DNA from: Hofstenia miamia
Lineage: Eukaryota; Xenacoelomorpha; Acoela
DNA: 49,484 nucleotides
NCBI GenBank assembly: GCA_004352715.1
Contig: SCFE01000062.1
Span: 1,562,583-1,612,066 of the forward strand
Reading direction: 5' to 3'
Shown: one piece after another, positions 24,101 through 31,964 of the stretch
Layout: each line of letters starts with the position of its first letter
Numbering within the stretch: position 1 is the first letter of the stretch
The notes under the pieces: model-generated
Seen by the model: the letters and a program-made list of their open reading frames with translations, nothing else
The model's database searches: none
What the model was told of the DNA's origin: nothing
Program-made: the position numbers and the translations under genes

Positions 24101-27100
24101 AGAAATTTTGATAAAAAAACTCAGAAACAAGATTTCGGATTCTTCAGTGCAGAAATAGTTAAAATATATAAAATATACATTAATTTAATATGAATTGAGA
24201 AATTTCAAAACAATTGGAAACAGAAAAACTTTTCATAAATAATGTAGTTCCTAATATTGACCAACATTGATGCAATTCAAAATACGTTCTCCATTTATTC
24301 GAAACGTTCCAATATATTACATTGCTCAGAGCTTATGGTATGATTATTAGCTGGTTTCAAAATAAACAAGNTCATATGAAAAAATGTCATTTTTCCTTAC
24401 CAAACGGACATTTTTTTTGAGCCACCCTATATATTGTACATAGTAATTTGTAGTCAATTATTTGTTTATATTTTATTTTTTTAATCATTTATGCATATTT
24501 TAGCAATGGCAAAGTTAACGGGAATTAAAGGCCCTGTGCTTGATTCCTATGGTAATAAAGCTGTTTGCAATAATGTGAAGGTAAAAACTAATGTATTCTT
24601 AATCAAAACAATTTTTCAAGTATTTTTTCTAATTAAGTTCTCACACATTCATTAAACAATTTGTGCCTACAATAATATTGCTAAAAACTATTGTAAAATG
24701 AAAATCCCTAATATTTTTCACTTCTAAACAGCATTGTATTTACATTGAGAAAATATTTTCATACTGTTAAGATTAGAAAAAATATTGGATGATACAGTGT
24801 GAACCAAAGAAATCTTACCCCTATAAGTGCTGATAATCTATTTGAATTTTAAAATTTAGGAATTTTCACTTCTTATTTAACATTCTTTTTATTAGTTTTT
24901 GCTCAATACGAAATATTTAAATATATATATATTAAGGTCTTAAACATTAATTGTTCGTTTTTAATTAAACCTATTGTCATACTAATATTATTGTAGTCTC
25001 TCCAGGATAAATGCTAAATGAAAAATGGTTATATGCTATGTTCATGCCATGAGAAAATATGATTGATCTTCTTACACATTTTTAGTGACACATTGTTTGT
25101 GGGTAAATTTAATTCAATTTCTCAATTTGAAATTAATTACCATCACAGGCACATTTTTGATGAAATATGTAAGAATTTCATTGCAGGGAGATAAGACTGA
25201 AATATAATTAATAGGATATTATCTGAAGGCACCAAAGTGATGAAAACCAGAAAAGACCAATATATGCCTCTAAAATTGGTTATTACAATATTTTGTTCAA
25301 AGCTTTGTCATAAAAATGAGCTCTTCCATTAGAATTATATATATTGGTTAAAAAGAATTCCAAAGAGCACTGTTTATTAAAATTTTCATAGCAAGAAATT
25401 TCTCTACAGATATAGAAAATCTGTTCTATTGCTTACTGCTTATAAATAAGCAAAAAAGAAAACATGACATACTGCATAAGCCTTCTTCTTTGATTCTTAC
25501 CGGAAATAATTGAAAAACTTGTTATTGATTATTAATTCAATTTTGCTCTTGGTGGTAGTGAATTTTCTTTAAAACCGTGGCTATTGTATGGACAATAATA
25601 TTGTTATGTCTACGGGAAATTCAAGTTAAACCTATAGCAAAATTCCTTCAAAAGATTTGGGGTGGCATGTAATAAGTTACAAATTATCATCATAACCATT
25701 ATTTGGCATTCAAAAAAGGGCACCATAATTGAGAATATTTACCACTAGAAATACATTATCAAGCAACTGGTCCCATTCCTTGGGGAGTACCATTCTAATA
25801 GGCAGTACATATTTTGGCTAGATCTAGCAACAGCGCATAACATGAAATCTACAATTAATCAATTACAACTTCATAAATAAATACAGTTCCTATTAAAGCA
25901 AATTCTCAGCCTGCATAGCTACTGGAAACTCTTATAGCGAAAAGTTTATGCTGGTGTATAGTGTGTGAAGGCCACAGTCCTGCTAAGAGTGATCATTAGA
26001 AATCAAATCAACAGAGAAACTGACCAGTCAACAAATAAAACCTAACATAGAAAAGGGACAAAGCAATTTATATCAATTCTTCTATATTTCAGCATTACGC
26101 AATTACCTATGCATATGTTGATGTTAGTTTTAATTCTTACATTAATTAAACAAATTAAGACATTGAAGGAATTTTATTTTTTAAGCAAAAATTCAACTCA
26201 TGAGATTTTGTACAGAGTACAAATTCTATAATAGCGATTACACGATTACGAGAATTTAGCCTTATTTTTGCCCTGAACACTTCATTGTAATTTGGCTGAG
26301 TTTATTTGTTATTGCTATAATTTTATGAGTGAAGTTACTTTGTATTTATCTTCTCTTAAAGCATATCATATTCTTATTCATTTTTATTCAATGATTCGCA
26401 TCTGTTTTGGAGAAAATCTAAGACTGCCTTTCCAAGATTGAGTGCAATTGCGAAATGATTTGTTATCCAAATTTCTTTTGCTTTTTTACAAATCCATTCT
26501 TAGAGATTAATGCACATCATCACTTTTGAAAAACTTATTTTTTTGAAACGATACGTTAATTTTGATTGGAACCATTTTTACCTTAAATATTGAACGTGAA
26601 TTTTTTCGTTACGAGATACATGACATTGATTAATAATATAGAATTTTCAAACACACAGTCATAGGTCGCACTTGGGCTAATATTTAGATCAATGATTGTT
26701 GCGTTGGGTTGGATTGAGTTGCTTATATAGGTTGGGTTTGCTTGTGTTATAAAAATTGTTTGGCTTGAGACGGATTAGATTGATAAACCCTACCTCATTT
26801 CCACCTCGTGTGAATGTGTTTTGATACAACTTAATACATCGTTTTCAAAAATATAGCAGACTAATGGCTAACAGTCAGCATTTCCCATTAATATGTAATT
26901 TAAAAATTTCAATTCATTCGTATTGGCTATGTTAATACAAAAATTTATAAACTAATAAGTTTCTTGAAAAATAATTTTATTTCTTCTTACTTTAAATAGG
27001 TGTATTTTTCAATTGTCTTCTTTTTTTTCAATTAATTCATTCATTTGTCATCTAATATAAGCCTTTGATCACATAATTATAGGATAGAGAAAGCAATAAA

Positions 27101-27491
27101 TTTTGGTTTGGAGCTTTTTAAGAAAACATAATTTTGTCCCCCAATTGTTTTGTCAAAATATACATAATATGGCATTTAGCTGCTGTGAGATTTCAAAAGA
27201 AGTTGATTATTGTTGCATAGTGGCTTAATTACGTTCTCAGTATATAATTATACTAACAAATTTTAAACTATTAGATACTGTTTTTAGTTTGTTTCAGAAA
27301 AACAGATTTTTGGAACTCTCAATGTGCATAAAATTTCAAAAAGTGAATACGCCAAAAAGATGGTCAAGTTTAGAAATAAACTTTTTTCTGAAGTTCCTAT
27401 ACACATTGAAAACTATTTCAGCCGTAACGATTTAACCCCAGAAAATCTTAGTGATCACATTAAATATCTCAAATCTTTGGGGAAACTTTAA
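5806..27491 (+). CDS. divergent copine-like gene (C2-C2-vWA), 5' incomplete
   Basis: Copines are cytosolic proteins with two C2 domains that bind phospholipid in response to Ca2+, followed by a vWA-like domain. Here about a dozen short blocks flanked by AG acceptors and GT donors, in copine order and mostly with matching phase, spell C2A (5806-8042), C2B (10717-13818) and vWA (14568-27491), followed by AATAAA at 27517. Start exons and the front of C2B were not found. The frame is open in the recognised exons, but the expected metal-binding residues are replaced: vWA DFTDAN for D-x-T-x-S, YQPRN for YGPTN, VSNG for TDG. One exon lacks a donor and one junction needs a non-canonical choice. It is either a fast-evolving paralogue that has lost metal binding or a decaying gene. 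Introns carry many transposons. Confidence 0.7.
5939..5991 (+). CDS. copine-like gene, C2A exon
   Basis: Flanked by acceptor TTAATGCAG and donor GG|GTAAAC. It encodes RCDSEVEEPNNSNYVLT, in the position of the Y-D-x-D-x-x-x-x-x-x-x-D-F-L-G loop of the first C2 domain. It ends one base into a codon; that G plus the first two bases of the exon at 7936 gives a glycine, so the phases match. Confidence 0.65.
6567..6588. repeat. (AT)n microsatellite
   Basis: Perfect AT run abutting the 3' end of the Penelope-like fragment on the minus strand. Penelope-like elements are often bordered by such simple repeats. Confidence 0.9.
6590..7062 (-). mobile_element. Penelope-like element fragment 1 (GIY-YIG end)
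   Basis: Minus-strand frame from about 7060 to TAA near 6665 encodes a GIY-YIG endonuclease of Penelope type: YKYSCDECNASYIGETRRHL followed by RIKEHL and a basic C-terminus. Landmarks are the paired Cys, the Y-I-G core, the conserved Arg and the Glu in EHL. Downstream on the same strand is a hammerhead-like motif and then an (AT)n tract. The reverse transcriptase part is missing; the 5' side is cut by another (AT)n tract and a single N at 7063. Penelope elements use this nuclease to open the target DNA. Confidence 0.85.
6602..6645 (-). ncRNA. hammerhead ribozyme-like motif of the Penelope fragment
   Basis: Read on the minus strand: a GCA arm, then CTGACGA, then a hairpin GCTA-TACGTATG-TAGC, then GAAAC, then ACATGTT and TGC. 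This reproduces the hammerhead order: stem I, CUGANGA core, stem II, GAAA core, very short stem III, GUU cleavage triplet and stem I 3' strand. Stem I is only 3 bp, stem III about 3 bp without a loop, and there is one extra A before stem II. Hammerheads with minimal stem III are known from Penelope-like elements. Activity is not shown by sequence alone. Confidence 0.5.
7063..7147. repeat. (AT)n / (AC)-(AT) compound microsatellite with one N
   Basis: Two AT runs (7064-7086, 7115-7146) separated by short CA and ATGCAT units, starting with a single unresolved base. It separates the two Penelope-like fragments. Confidence 0.9.
7148..7516 (-). mobile_element. Penelope-like element fragment 2 (GIY-YIG end)
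   Basis: A second, more diverged copy in the same orientation. Minus-strand 7516-7410 encodes CKYSYIGETKRHFITRINEH, with the Y-I-G core, the conserved Arg and the EH of the Penelope GIY-YIG nuclease, followed by LSGH. The frame then runs into AT repeats and decays. At 7184-7215 a CCGAAGATGA...GAAAC hairpin motif corresponds in position to the hammerhead-like motif of fragment 1. Confidence 0.75.
7517..7535. repeat. (AT)n microsatellite
   Basis: AT run that truncates the 5' side of the second Penelope-like fragment. Confidence 0.85.
7936..8042 (+). CDS. copine-like gene, end of C2A and linker exon
   Basis: Acceptor GTGTGCTTAG, donor ATTACT|GTAAGC. It encodes DLICRGSNGKNILLRGKEKA followed by RIHAEAFSTEPGEIT, matching the copine segment L-G-x-x-x-C-x-L-G...K-P-L-L...A-G-x-I-x-I-x-A-E-E that joins the two C2 domains. 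It begins with two bases completing the glycine codon of the exon at 5939 and ends in phase 0. Confidence 0.7.
9679..9926. mobile_element. hAT-type MITE, 248 bp
   Basis: Terminal inverted repeats CAGGGGCGTACGCAGG and, on the other strand of the far end, CAGTGGCGTAAGCAAGG. They are flanked on both sides by the identical 8-bp sequence GTCATGTG (9671-9678 and 9927-9934). The 8-bp duplication and the CAG...CTG ends are hallmarks of hAT superfamily insertion. There is no coding capacity; it would have been moved by a transposase from elsewhere. It sits in an intron of the copine-like gene. Confidence 0.9.
10183..10391. repeat. (AT)n microsatellite containing a 168-N gap
   Basis: AT runs flank a run of N at 10214-10381. 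The assembly evidently broke inside a long dinucleotide repeat. Confidence 0.95.
10717..10840 (+). CDS. copine-like gene, C2B exon
   Basis: Acceptor TCCGTTCAG, donor ACTGG|GTATTC. It encodes VYKSSASPKWKKITIPGKQL and then RIIKIKFFHKKGATG, in register with the copine C2B pattern K-T-E-V-I-K-N-x-L-x-P-x-W-x-P-F-x-I-P...I-x-x-x-D-x-D-x-x-G. The aspartates of the Ca2+-binding D-x-D are replaced (FHKKG). It ends two bases into a codon that the first base of the exon at 11087 completes as glycine. Confidence 0.75.
11087..11159 (+). CDS. copine-like gene, C2B exon
   Basis: Acceptor TTCTCATTTAG, donor TATAAG|GTAAAG. It encodes KAIGEVFTDMSTLQKG followed by VGLDNTYK, the I-G-E-x-x-T-x-L-x-x-L strand of C2B. 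Phase 1 in and phase 0 out fit both neighbouring exons. Confidence 0.75.
11160..13756. other. intron region, no recognisable feature
   Basis: AT-rich intron. A stretch after a good acceptor at 12195 reads VYNNGTITLTEF, similar to the Y-x-N-S-G motif expected between these exons, but it has no in-phase donor. I see nothing else that can be supported. Confidence 0.5.
13757..13818 (+). CDS. copine-like gene, C2B-vWA junction exon
   Basis: Acceptor CAACTTTAG, donor TCAGG|GTATGT. It encodes VKLSSLRIFYNHPFVNYFES, matching the end of C2B and the F-L-D-Y-I-x-G-G entry to the vWA domain. The final GG plus the first base of the exon at 14568 makes glycine, giving a seamless frame into the vWA domain. 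Confidence 0.75.
14568..14799 (+). CDS. copine-like gene, first vWA exon
   Basis: The clearest exon of the gene: acceptor ATATTTTAG, donor CCAGCG|GTGAGT. It encodes LRMLPLFAIDFTDANTVKG, then NLHDI, FLTAMHGAGGFLEPYNPSKK and FIIYGYGGRP. This is the start of the copine vWA domain (usual V-A-I-D-F-T-x-S-N-G...S-L-H...F-x-A-L-x-x-V-G-x-I-L...Y-D-x-D-K-x-F-P-x-x-G-F-G). The first MIDAS Asp and Thr are kept, but the Ser of D-x-T-x-S is not. Confidence 0.85.
15659..15810. other. assembly gap (152 N)
   Basis: Run of N with A/T-rich borders (ATATAATA on the left, ATAATGG on the right), probably a collapsed simple repeat. Confidence 0.95.
16099..16130. repeat. (AT)n microsatellite
   Basis: Perfect AT run in the intron. 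Confidence 0.9.
16610..16860 (-). mobile_element. Tc1/mariner-like element, 3' end only
   Basis: An AT run is followed by GTTCTGGCCAAAAGCTTGGG, a typical Tc1-family terminal repeat next to a TA-rich target. On the minus strand the last transposase codons read ANNGGHTKYL before a stop near 16797, the usual G-G-H-T-K-Y ending. Only the end of the gene and the 3' terminus survive; the catalytic DDE region is absent. Confidence 0.75.
17015..17186. repeat. (AT)n microsatellite containing a 128-N gap
   Basis: AT runs on both sides of N at 17048-17175, another break in a long dinucleotide repeat. Confidence 0.95.
17786..17904 (+). CDS. copine-like gene, vWA exon
   Basis: Acceptor CTACATTTAG, donor ATAAG|GTATGT. 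It encodes KGLKRMMNSYMENKNEIELY followed by QPRNVSWFVIEAIR, in register with the copine signature G-x-x-G-V-x-x-A-Y...V-x-L-Y-G-P-T-N-F-A-P-I-I. The MIDAS threonine of Y-G-P-T-N is an Arg here. Phase 0 at the start fits the previous exon. The end leaves two bases that do not fit the next exon; using a weaker donor after 17908 would restore the frame. Confidence 0.7.
18452..18483. repeat. (AT)n microsatellite
   Basis: AT run next to the second Tc1-like remnant. Confidence 0.9.
18484..18790 (-). mobile_element. Tc1-like transposase C-terminal relic
   Basis: Minus-strand 76-codon frame (18550-18780) ending VCARLVKSMPMRFEAIIKAH. This matches the conserved end of Tc1-family transposases (pattern L-V-x-S-M-P-R-R-x-x-A-V-I-K-A-x-G). 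The preceding part is decayed and no catalytic Asp/Glu is visible. It is distinct from the Tc1 end at 16.6 kb, which has another C-terminal sequence. Confidence 0.75.
18791..19019. other. intron region, no recognisable feature
   Basis: Short AT-rich intron segment between the Tc1 relic and LINE copy 2. Confidence 0.5.
19029..19645 (+). pseudogene. LINE ORF1 fragment, copy 2
   Basis: Two frames. 19029-19310 has a Ser/Pro/Ala-rich linker (such as APRSAPAVAPSPVLPP) with one stop. After a frameshift, 19310-19645 encodes KAHVYIGHFANSISASDVAD, then LTDSKLTSFYIVF and DPEVLSDGLLI, an RRM-like ORF1 domain. The stop at 19643 leads into ORF2. Confidence 0.6.
19700..20345 (+). pseudogene. LINE endonuclease domain, copy 2 (frameshifted)
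   Basis: The endonuclease landmarks recur in alternating frames: LIFITETWL (about 19750), NGRHGGVCIA (about 19850), SDFNLPNVC (about 20133, with the Gly of GDFN changed), CSHPDHIFDTSVIPVPVKLS (about 20281). At least three frame changes and an in-frame stop are visible. Confidence 0.75.
20350..21066 (+). pseudogene. LINE RT palm fragment and ORF2 C-terminus, copy 2
   Basis: A 194-codon open stretch carries LYVDDTVIF (motif C, about 20545), followed by NQLDFSPTKACGISF and HLGFQLAANFNWSEY, the usual block order after motif C in LINE reverse transcriptases. Motifs A and B are deleted. The C-terminal KKHRTLHSFFNRA (about 20870) is shared with copy 1 and lies in another frame. Confidence 0.75.
21148..21181 (+). 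repeat. (ATT)n tail of LINE copy 2
   Basis: Perfect ATT run after the AATAAA-bearing end; longer than in copy 1. Confidence 0.9.
21417..21515 (+). CDS. copine-like gene, vWA exon
   Basis: Encodes KKSLAPMNYYVLIIVSNGKF followed by ADLEITKNAIVR, matching the copine strand Y-F-V-L-L-I-I-T-D-G-x-I-x-D-x-x-x-T-x-x-A-I-V. The MIDAS Asp of T-D-G is Asn (SNG). Donor CGC|GTAATG. The acceptor is TATAGAG (or TATAG two bases earlier). Neither fits the canonical donor of the previous exon, so that junction is uncertain. It joins the next exon in phase 0. Confidence 0.7.
21977..22034 (+). CDS. copine-like gene, vWA exon
   Basis: Acceptor GTATTATTTAG, donor GGAT|GTAAGT. It encodes ASTLPISILIIGVGPGNFG, an almost canonical copine block (A-S-x-L-P-x-S-I-I-I-V-G-V-G-x-x-x-F). 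The single leftover T joins CA of the next exon. Confidence 0.85.
22060..22940 (+). mobile_element. non-LTR reverse transcriptase C-terminal relic
   Basis: Starts only about 26 bp after the splice donor at 22034. Frames read FQTDVEKLKKYF, LNIAKTKFIIFSPK, SVSYLGVEIDNELKF, GIRYLYQLRNVIS and finally KLWNNLDYEMR and FRKKLKQFLL. This is the RT thumb and C-terminal region of a CR1/Jockey-like LINE. Several stops break it and motifs A to C are missing. It differs from the family at 1 and 19 kb and resembles the minus-strand element at 48-49.5 kb. Confidence 0.75.
22941..23520. mobile_element. mariner-like MITE, about 580 bp
   Basis: Terminal inverted repeats of about 31 bp begin ATAGGGTGACTCAAAAAAAA and end with its complement at 23486-23520, next to TA-rich targets. 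The minus strand at about 23252-23139 encodes MADRIKPELVNFFTSVLTKD, then FSAADIHRYF and a stop. This looks like the start of a transposase, so the MITE is an internally deleted mariner-type element. Short ATCATAGATAT repeats lie inside. Confidence 0.8.
23521..24370. other. AT-rich segment between two MITE ends, possible Tc1 relic
   Basis: It begins GTCCATGACAAAATTATGAA, which resembles a Tc1-type terminus, but no matching inverted copy is found at the other side. Two short open stretches (23797-23979 and 23987-24193, +) match no family I recognise. Confidence 0.35.
24371..24432. repeat. duplicate right end of the mariner-like MITE after a single N
   Basis: After one unresolved base the sequence repeats 23462-23521 almost exactly (one change, GAGCCACC for GAGTCACC). 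It is either a second truncated MITE or an assembly join between two alleles. Confidence 0.8.
24504..24580 (+). CDS. copine-like gene, vWA exon
   Basis: Acceptor ATGCATATTTTAG, donor GTGAAG|GTAAAA. It encodes MAKLTGIKGPVLDSYGNKAV followed by CNNVK. It sits where copines have M-x-x-L-D-G-D...D-S-x-G-x-K-A-x-R-D-I-V-Q-F; the L-D-G-D acidic motif is LTGI here. The two first bases complete the serine codon of the previous exon and the end is phase 0. Confidence 0.75.
24581..27305. other. last intron of the copine-like gene, no recognisable feature
   Basis: AT-rich, with a T/G-rich patch (GGTTGGGTT-like, about 26700-26800). I see no coding block or transposon end I can support. Confidence 0.5.
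27306..27491 (+). CDS. copine-like gene, last exon with stop
   Basis: Acceptor TTTCAGAAAAACAG. It encodes IFGTLNVHKISKSEYAKKMV, then FRNKLFSEVPIHIENYFSRN and LTPENL, ending at TAA 27489-27491. This fits the copine C-terminus (usual L-A-x-x-V-L-A-E-I-P-x-Q-x-x-x-Y-x-x-x-x-x-x-P). The phase matches the previous exon. The ending extends about 15 residues past the usual copine terminus. Confidence 0.75.
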   Translation: MFGTLNVHKISKSEYAKKMVKFRNKLFSEVPIHIENYFSRNDLTPENLSDHIKYLKSLGKL

Positions 27492-27516
27492 CTTTTGTTA
27501 CTTTGTTCTGTATTTT

Positions 27517-27522
27517 AATAAA
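27517..27522 (+). terminator. polyadenylation signal of the copine-like gene
   Basis: AATAAA 26 bases after the stop codon, followed by T-rich sequence. It supports the 3' end of the gene. Confidence 0.6.
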
Positions 27523-27529
27523 ATTTTAT

Positions 27530-30187
27530 ATTTTTATCCGAATGGGTAAAAGCAATATTAAAGCTATAAATTAATATAGCTGGTATTATATTAATTTACA
27601 GGTACAGTTGTGGATATTAGTAAGGCCGCTAGTGTTCATGTGTGAAAACTAAGGAGGCATTTGAATCCAAATAAAGCCAAGTCGAACATTAGTATGGACT
27701 AAAAGACAATCACAGCTTTTGAATTATATAGTGCAGAATTATATTTTATGCATATGAAGATCGTTTTTTCTAAGTATAAAAATATTATGAACTGTTAACA
27801 TAAATATTTAATAGCCTAAACTTAAAGTATTACCATTGAATATTTATAGGTTTGCATATCTAAATGTGATTTTCATCCATTTCCACAACTATTTTAAAAA
27901 CATTTCCATATTTTCCATTCATTTCCACATCTTTCCAAAACTCTTAAAGACTGGCTAGAGTTTGGTGTTGCCAGAATTTTACTGATCTCATTCCCATTTA
28001 GTCCCACCCATTTAGTCCCATTGGATTTGGTCACTGTCTCGTCCCATTCCAATGAAATAGTTCCCACGGCATAACTTCTATTTTAATCAAAAGTGGGGAA
28101 AATTATTAACAATATTCTGAAATCTGTGGCTTCAGGTTCCTATTTTTGTTCTCAGTCTCATGTTAGTCGAAGTCCACTTGTAATATTTAGTCCCAGTTCA
28201 GGGGGACTGAGATTCCCATTGGACTGAACAGTCCCTAGAATCCTAACAGTGGTTCGTAAAATTGACTATGCTTTGACTTGAAACTTCAATTCTACTTAGA
28301 CATGTGCTATGATTGGTTGAAGCTCCTAAGGTACCCATAGCAAAATAGAATTTTGGAGTGCCCTTGATTCTGACCTTAGTCAAGGTTATTTCAATTTCAT
28401 TTCTAGTAGATACAAATTATTTCAGTTAAATTCAGTTCCAGTCATGTTACAAATCTAATTAAAGTTAAGTGATCGGCGATGATATAAATGCATGCAGTAA
28501 TCTAATGTGCATTTTAAATTGTCTGTAGAAAATTATTTTAAAAAATTTAGATATACATATACAGTGTTGGAATCGGAATTAGTGACGAATTTTATTGGTT
28601 ACAAATGGTTCCTGTCTTTTAAATATCTGAAATCCTGAATGATAATTTCTATATTTATGCATGGAAACTAGAATTTCTTTAGCTTTATCATTGCATTTGG
28701 GTGACTATTTAACCAATATTGTTTGACATTAATCAAATTTTTATCGTTGTATTCGACCTGATATTATGCACAGATTACACAAATGAACAAATTGCATAAG
28801 TCTCTCAAGACTGATAGTTTCGACAATTCTCTTCCTACTTGAGAGGAAATGGTTCAATTTTTGGTATGATTCAAACTAAACTTGGCTATTTTAATTCATT
28901 TTGTTATTATCCTTTAAAATGTTATTTATGTGTAAAGAAATTTAGGGTGTGTTGAATTTGCACATGCGAAAAATTTCCATTCCATAAATGATTTCCATTA
29001 CCCTTCACTTCCATCGTCTGAAATGGCATGCAGTGAAAATTTTCATTTCCATATGCAACTGTGGATACTATTCGCTTCTGAAGCAAAAAACTAAGATTAT
29101 TAATATAAGTAAGATCCAGCTTAATTAAAAATATTTGTCCATATAAAACGACGGCTACATGCAATTATTGTAGATTTATCACAAAGTTCCAGAAATAAAT
29201 ACAAAATAATAATTTGATTTTAAACATTAAAAATAACTGTACAATCAAACTTTTATGCTTATGGATATTTAGAGACATAAAAAACTATGGATAAGATTTT
29301 AGCAGTTTTGCTTTTTAATATATATTTTAGCGATTTATTTTATTACACTAATTGCCATATTATTCAATATGCAATGATATAATGTTAACATATTCACATA
29401 AATCGATGAAAAATGCAATCAAGGAAATTGAGGATAGCTAAGCTCAATTATCTCACTATTTTTTTCATTCAAGTCGAAATTTAATTCAATCCAAACTCAA
29501 TTTTGTATTATAATATCAAAAACTAATTCAAAAAATTTTTCTCAACACAAATTGAATTATATTGACACTCAAATATAACAAGAAGACAACTTTTAATATT
29601 TGAGAATTATATTTGACTTAACTTTCAAAAGCATTTTAGTATTATCATTAAGAGAATGACTATTGCAATTAAAGCACACAACAAAATATGTCAGTTGCTA
29701 CCTACCAAAGCAAACAATTCAGTTGATTTTTGATATATGGACGTTACACTAATTTCGTAAAGAAAAATATTATACATTGAAAATGGTCAATTAACCTAAT
29801 AACAGAAACGGCTTCTAGTTTTTCTTTGCTAAATAATAAGAAATTTCTCGCTAAGGAGGTTTTAACTGCTCTACGTGCAATGCACGCTATTTTGAATGCT
29901 TTTGTTGGAAGAAACTATTACACCTCACAAAAGATGTTCTGGTATTTCAGCAACATGTATTAAATCAACTACAAATAATCACAACCATTATCTTAATCTA
30001 TGTGGAAAAAACAATTTATTTTTCGGAATCAATTTGCAACTGATGATCTTATTCGGCCACTTTCTCATAACATAGATCATTTGAAAGAGAATCTAAAATT
30101 TCAAGAGGTGAACCAAATATACATCGTACAAATATAGAGAAACATTAGAAATTTTCCTAAAAATTTTGATAATTCCTTAAAGAAGTC
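27530..30187. other. intergenic region without recognisable gene
   Basis: AT-rich. A GC-richer patch at about 27966-28250 repeats TTTAGTCCCA-like words and has weak symmetry between its ends (ATCTCATTCCC near the left, GGGACTGAGAT near the right), suggesting an old inverted-repeat element. Otherwise nothing is supportable. Confidence 0.45.
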
Positions 30188-30255
30188 TTTTAGGTCAAAG
30201 CTATTTCATCCTGTCTATGTATTACATAGACAAGCTGAAATAGTATGACCTAAAA
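30188..30255. repeat. 68-bp near-perfect inverted repeat (hairpin)
   Basis: Left arm TTTTAGGTCA...CTATTTCA...TGTCTATGTA and right arm are complementary over about 33 bases with almost no loop and roughly four mismatches. RNA from either strand would form a long hairpin of precursor-miRNA size, though the loop is too tight for a typical one. It could also be the palindromic core of a small transposon. Confidence 0.75.
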
Positions 30256-31235
30256 GGGATGATTTTAACTTTCCTAATCTTGATACAAGATGTGAAATAT
30301 AGAATTTAGAATGTGATCAATTAATTAAAAAAATATATAAAGTTAGCTCTTGATAAAATAATAATGATTCCAACTTAGTTAAATGAAAATACATTACATC
30401 TTATGTTTACAAATTGCATATTATTCTAAATATTATCAATACTCTCCATGTTTCTCCTTAAAGAAGCATTGCAAACCGTGCTACTCTACTTTTTCTATCT
30501 CTGTGAATTTCATCTTTATGAATAGAAGATCACTAATAGAATGTTATTTTTTTTTAACTGTGGAAATGAATCTGACTCAACTCAATTTTATCAAGTACCT
30601 CTGTTTTCATTTAGTACACCATGCTAACAATGAGTCTTACGTCAGACTCAGCTATGAAAAAATAATGTAAAGCTTTTTACAATACATTTTTCAAAAACAA
30701 TTATTCACTTGTTCAATGCGTATTTTACCTCTCATAAGATTAAATTATACAATATATTCAGCTCCCTTAAAAAACGTGTTGGTAATCATGAGAAGTACTA
30801 TAATTTGTCTATTAAGTTGTTTCAATCCGCTGGATGGACAGTTTAGTTTTATTAACAATTTAAATAAGGAAAAATATTAAGTTTTTTACCTAAATTTCCT
30901 TTACCTGTTCATTGGAATGATGTGGAACCAGTTGATACAGAAAATACTAGTTACATTTTGATTTTTGATTTTTCATGGGTTTATGAATAATGAGATCCAA
31001 TAGTTGCTGATATTGAATCATCAGTGTTTACTAAAATAGATGTAAATCTTGAAATGGTGTACAAATCTTTGGATTAAATATCTATTCATGTGTGTTTCTG
31101 GATGATATTCCTCCAAGCTTTATCTATTGCTATAGAAATATGTCAGATATTTATATCCTAAACATGCTCAAAAACTATATTATATTATTATATATTGCAC
31201 ATATTAATTTGTAGGTAATTATTTATTTATATTTT
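30256..31235. other. AT-rich region with short open stretches
   Basis: Some blocks look formerly coding (for example PKFPLPVHWNDVEPVDTE near 30895, +), broken by stops and with no recognisable family. Since a LINE-type tail follows at 31240, these may be its decayed ORF2, but no diagnostic motif is visible. Confidence 0.35.
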
Positions 31236-31325
31236 TCTTTTTCTTTTGTCATGTTTTAGTTTGTAGAATTTTGTATACATTGAGCAATAAATTTGCTTTG
31301 ACTCTTATTATTATTATTATTATTT
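31236..31325 (+). mobile_element. 3' tail of a LINE-like element
   Basis: AGCAATAAATTTGCTTTGAC followed by (ATT)n, the same end architecture as the LINE copies at 2.1 and 21.2 kb. The upstream body is too decayed to identify. Confidence 0.55.
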
Positions 31326-31964
31326 TTATTAAAACAATAATAGAAGACTCATTACTTTGGATTGGTAAGGTATGAATGATTTTCAAAGCTCAGAAGGGAA
31401 GTTTCTTTTTCCAGTCTCTACAATAGGCTGAGTATTTCCAAGAGATAATGCTATCAGCATTTGACATGATATTACATGCACAGCAATATGATATTGACGA
31501 ACATCAGAACATTCTGCTCCTGATTTCAAAAAAAAATTGTCAGTGCCATTTGAAGTAGTGGCTGGCTCCAGTAAATTGGTTATTAACCTTAAGCCTTGAA
31601 ACTGTATGATGTCATTTAGTTCTGTAAATGCAGAGGATCATGCTTAGTAACAAGGAGGAGCAAGTTTGCATCTTAACCAGTTGCCACAAAATTGTTTTAG
31701 AAACTTTTCAGTGAGCAGTGATGTGTTAAATGATGAACTGAACACCAATGATGTAAATTAAGTATATTCAATTTCTAGAACTCTCTGATGGTAATGGCTT
31801 CATTTTCTCAATTTCATGGACTCTAAAAATTTCTGCTACAGTTCTTCAATCCTTAGTGGCTGTAGAAGGCTTGAATACCCTTAAGTCAAGGAACGTTGAA
31901 AGTAAGTCTGAAATGTAATTACTGTTAATTATCATTATAAGCAGTGCACTATAAATGAAATACT
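31326..31964. other. no recognisable feature
   Basis: AT-rich region between the LINE tail and the ORF1 relic; it may contain the decayed 5' part of the latter. Confidence 0.4.
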
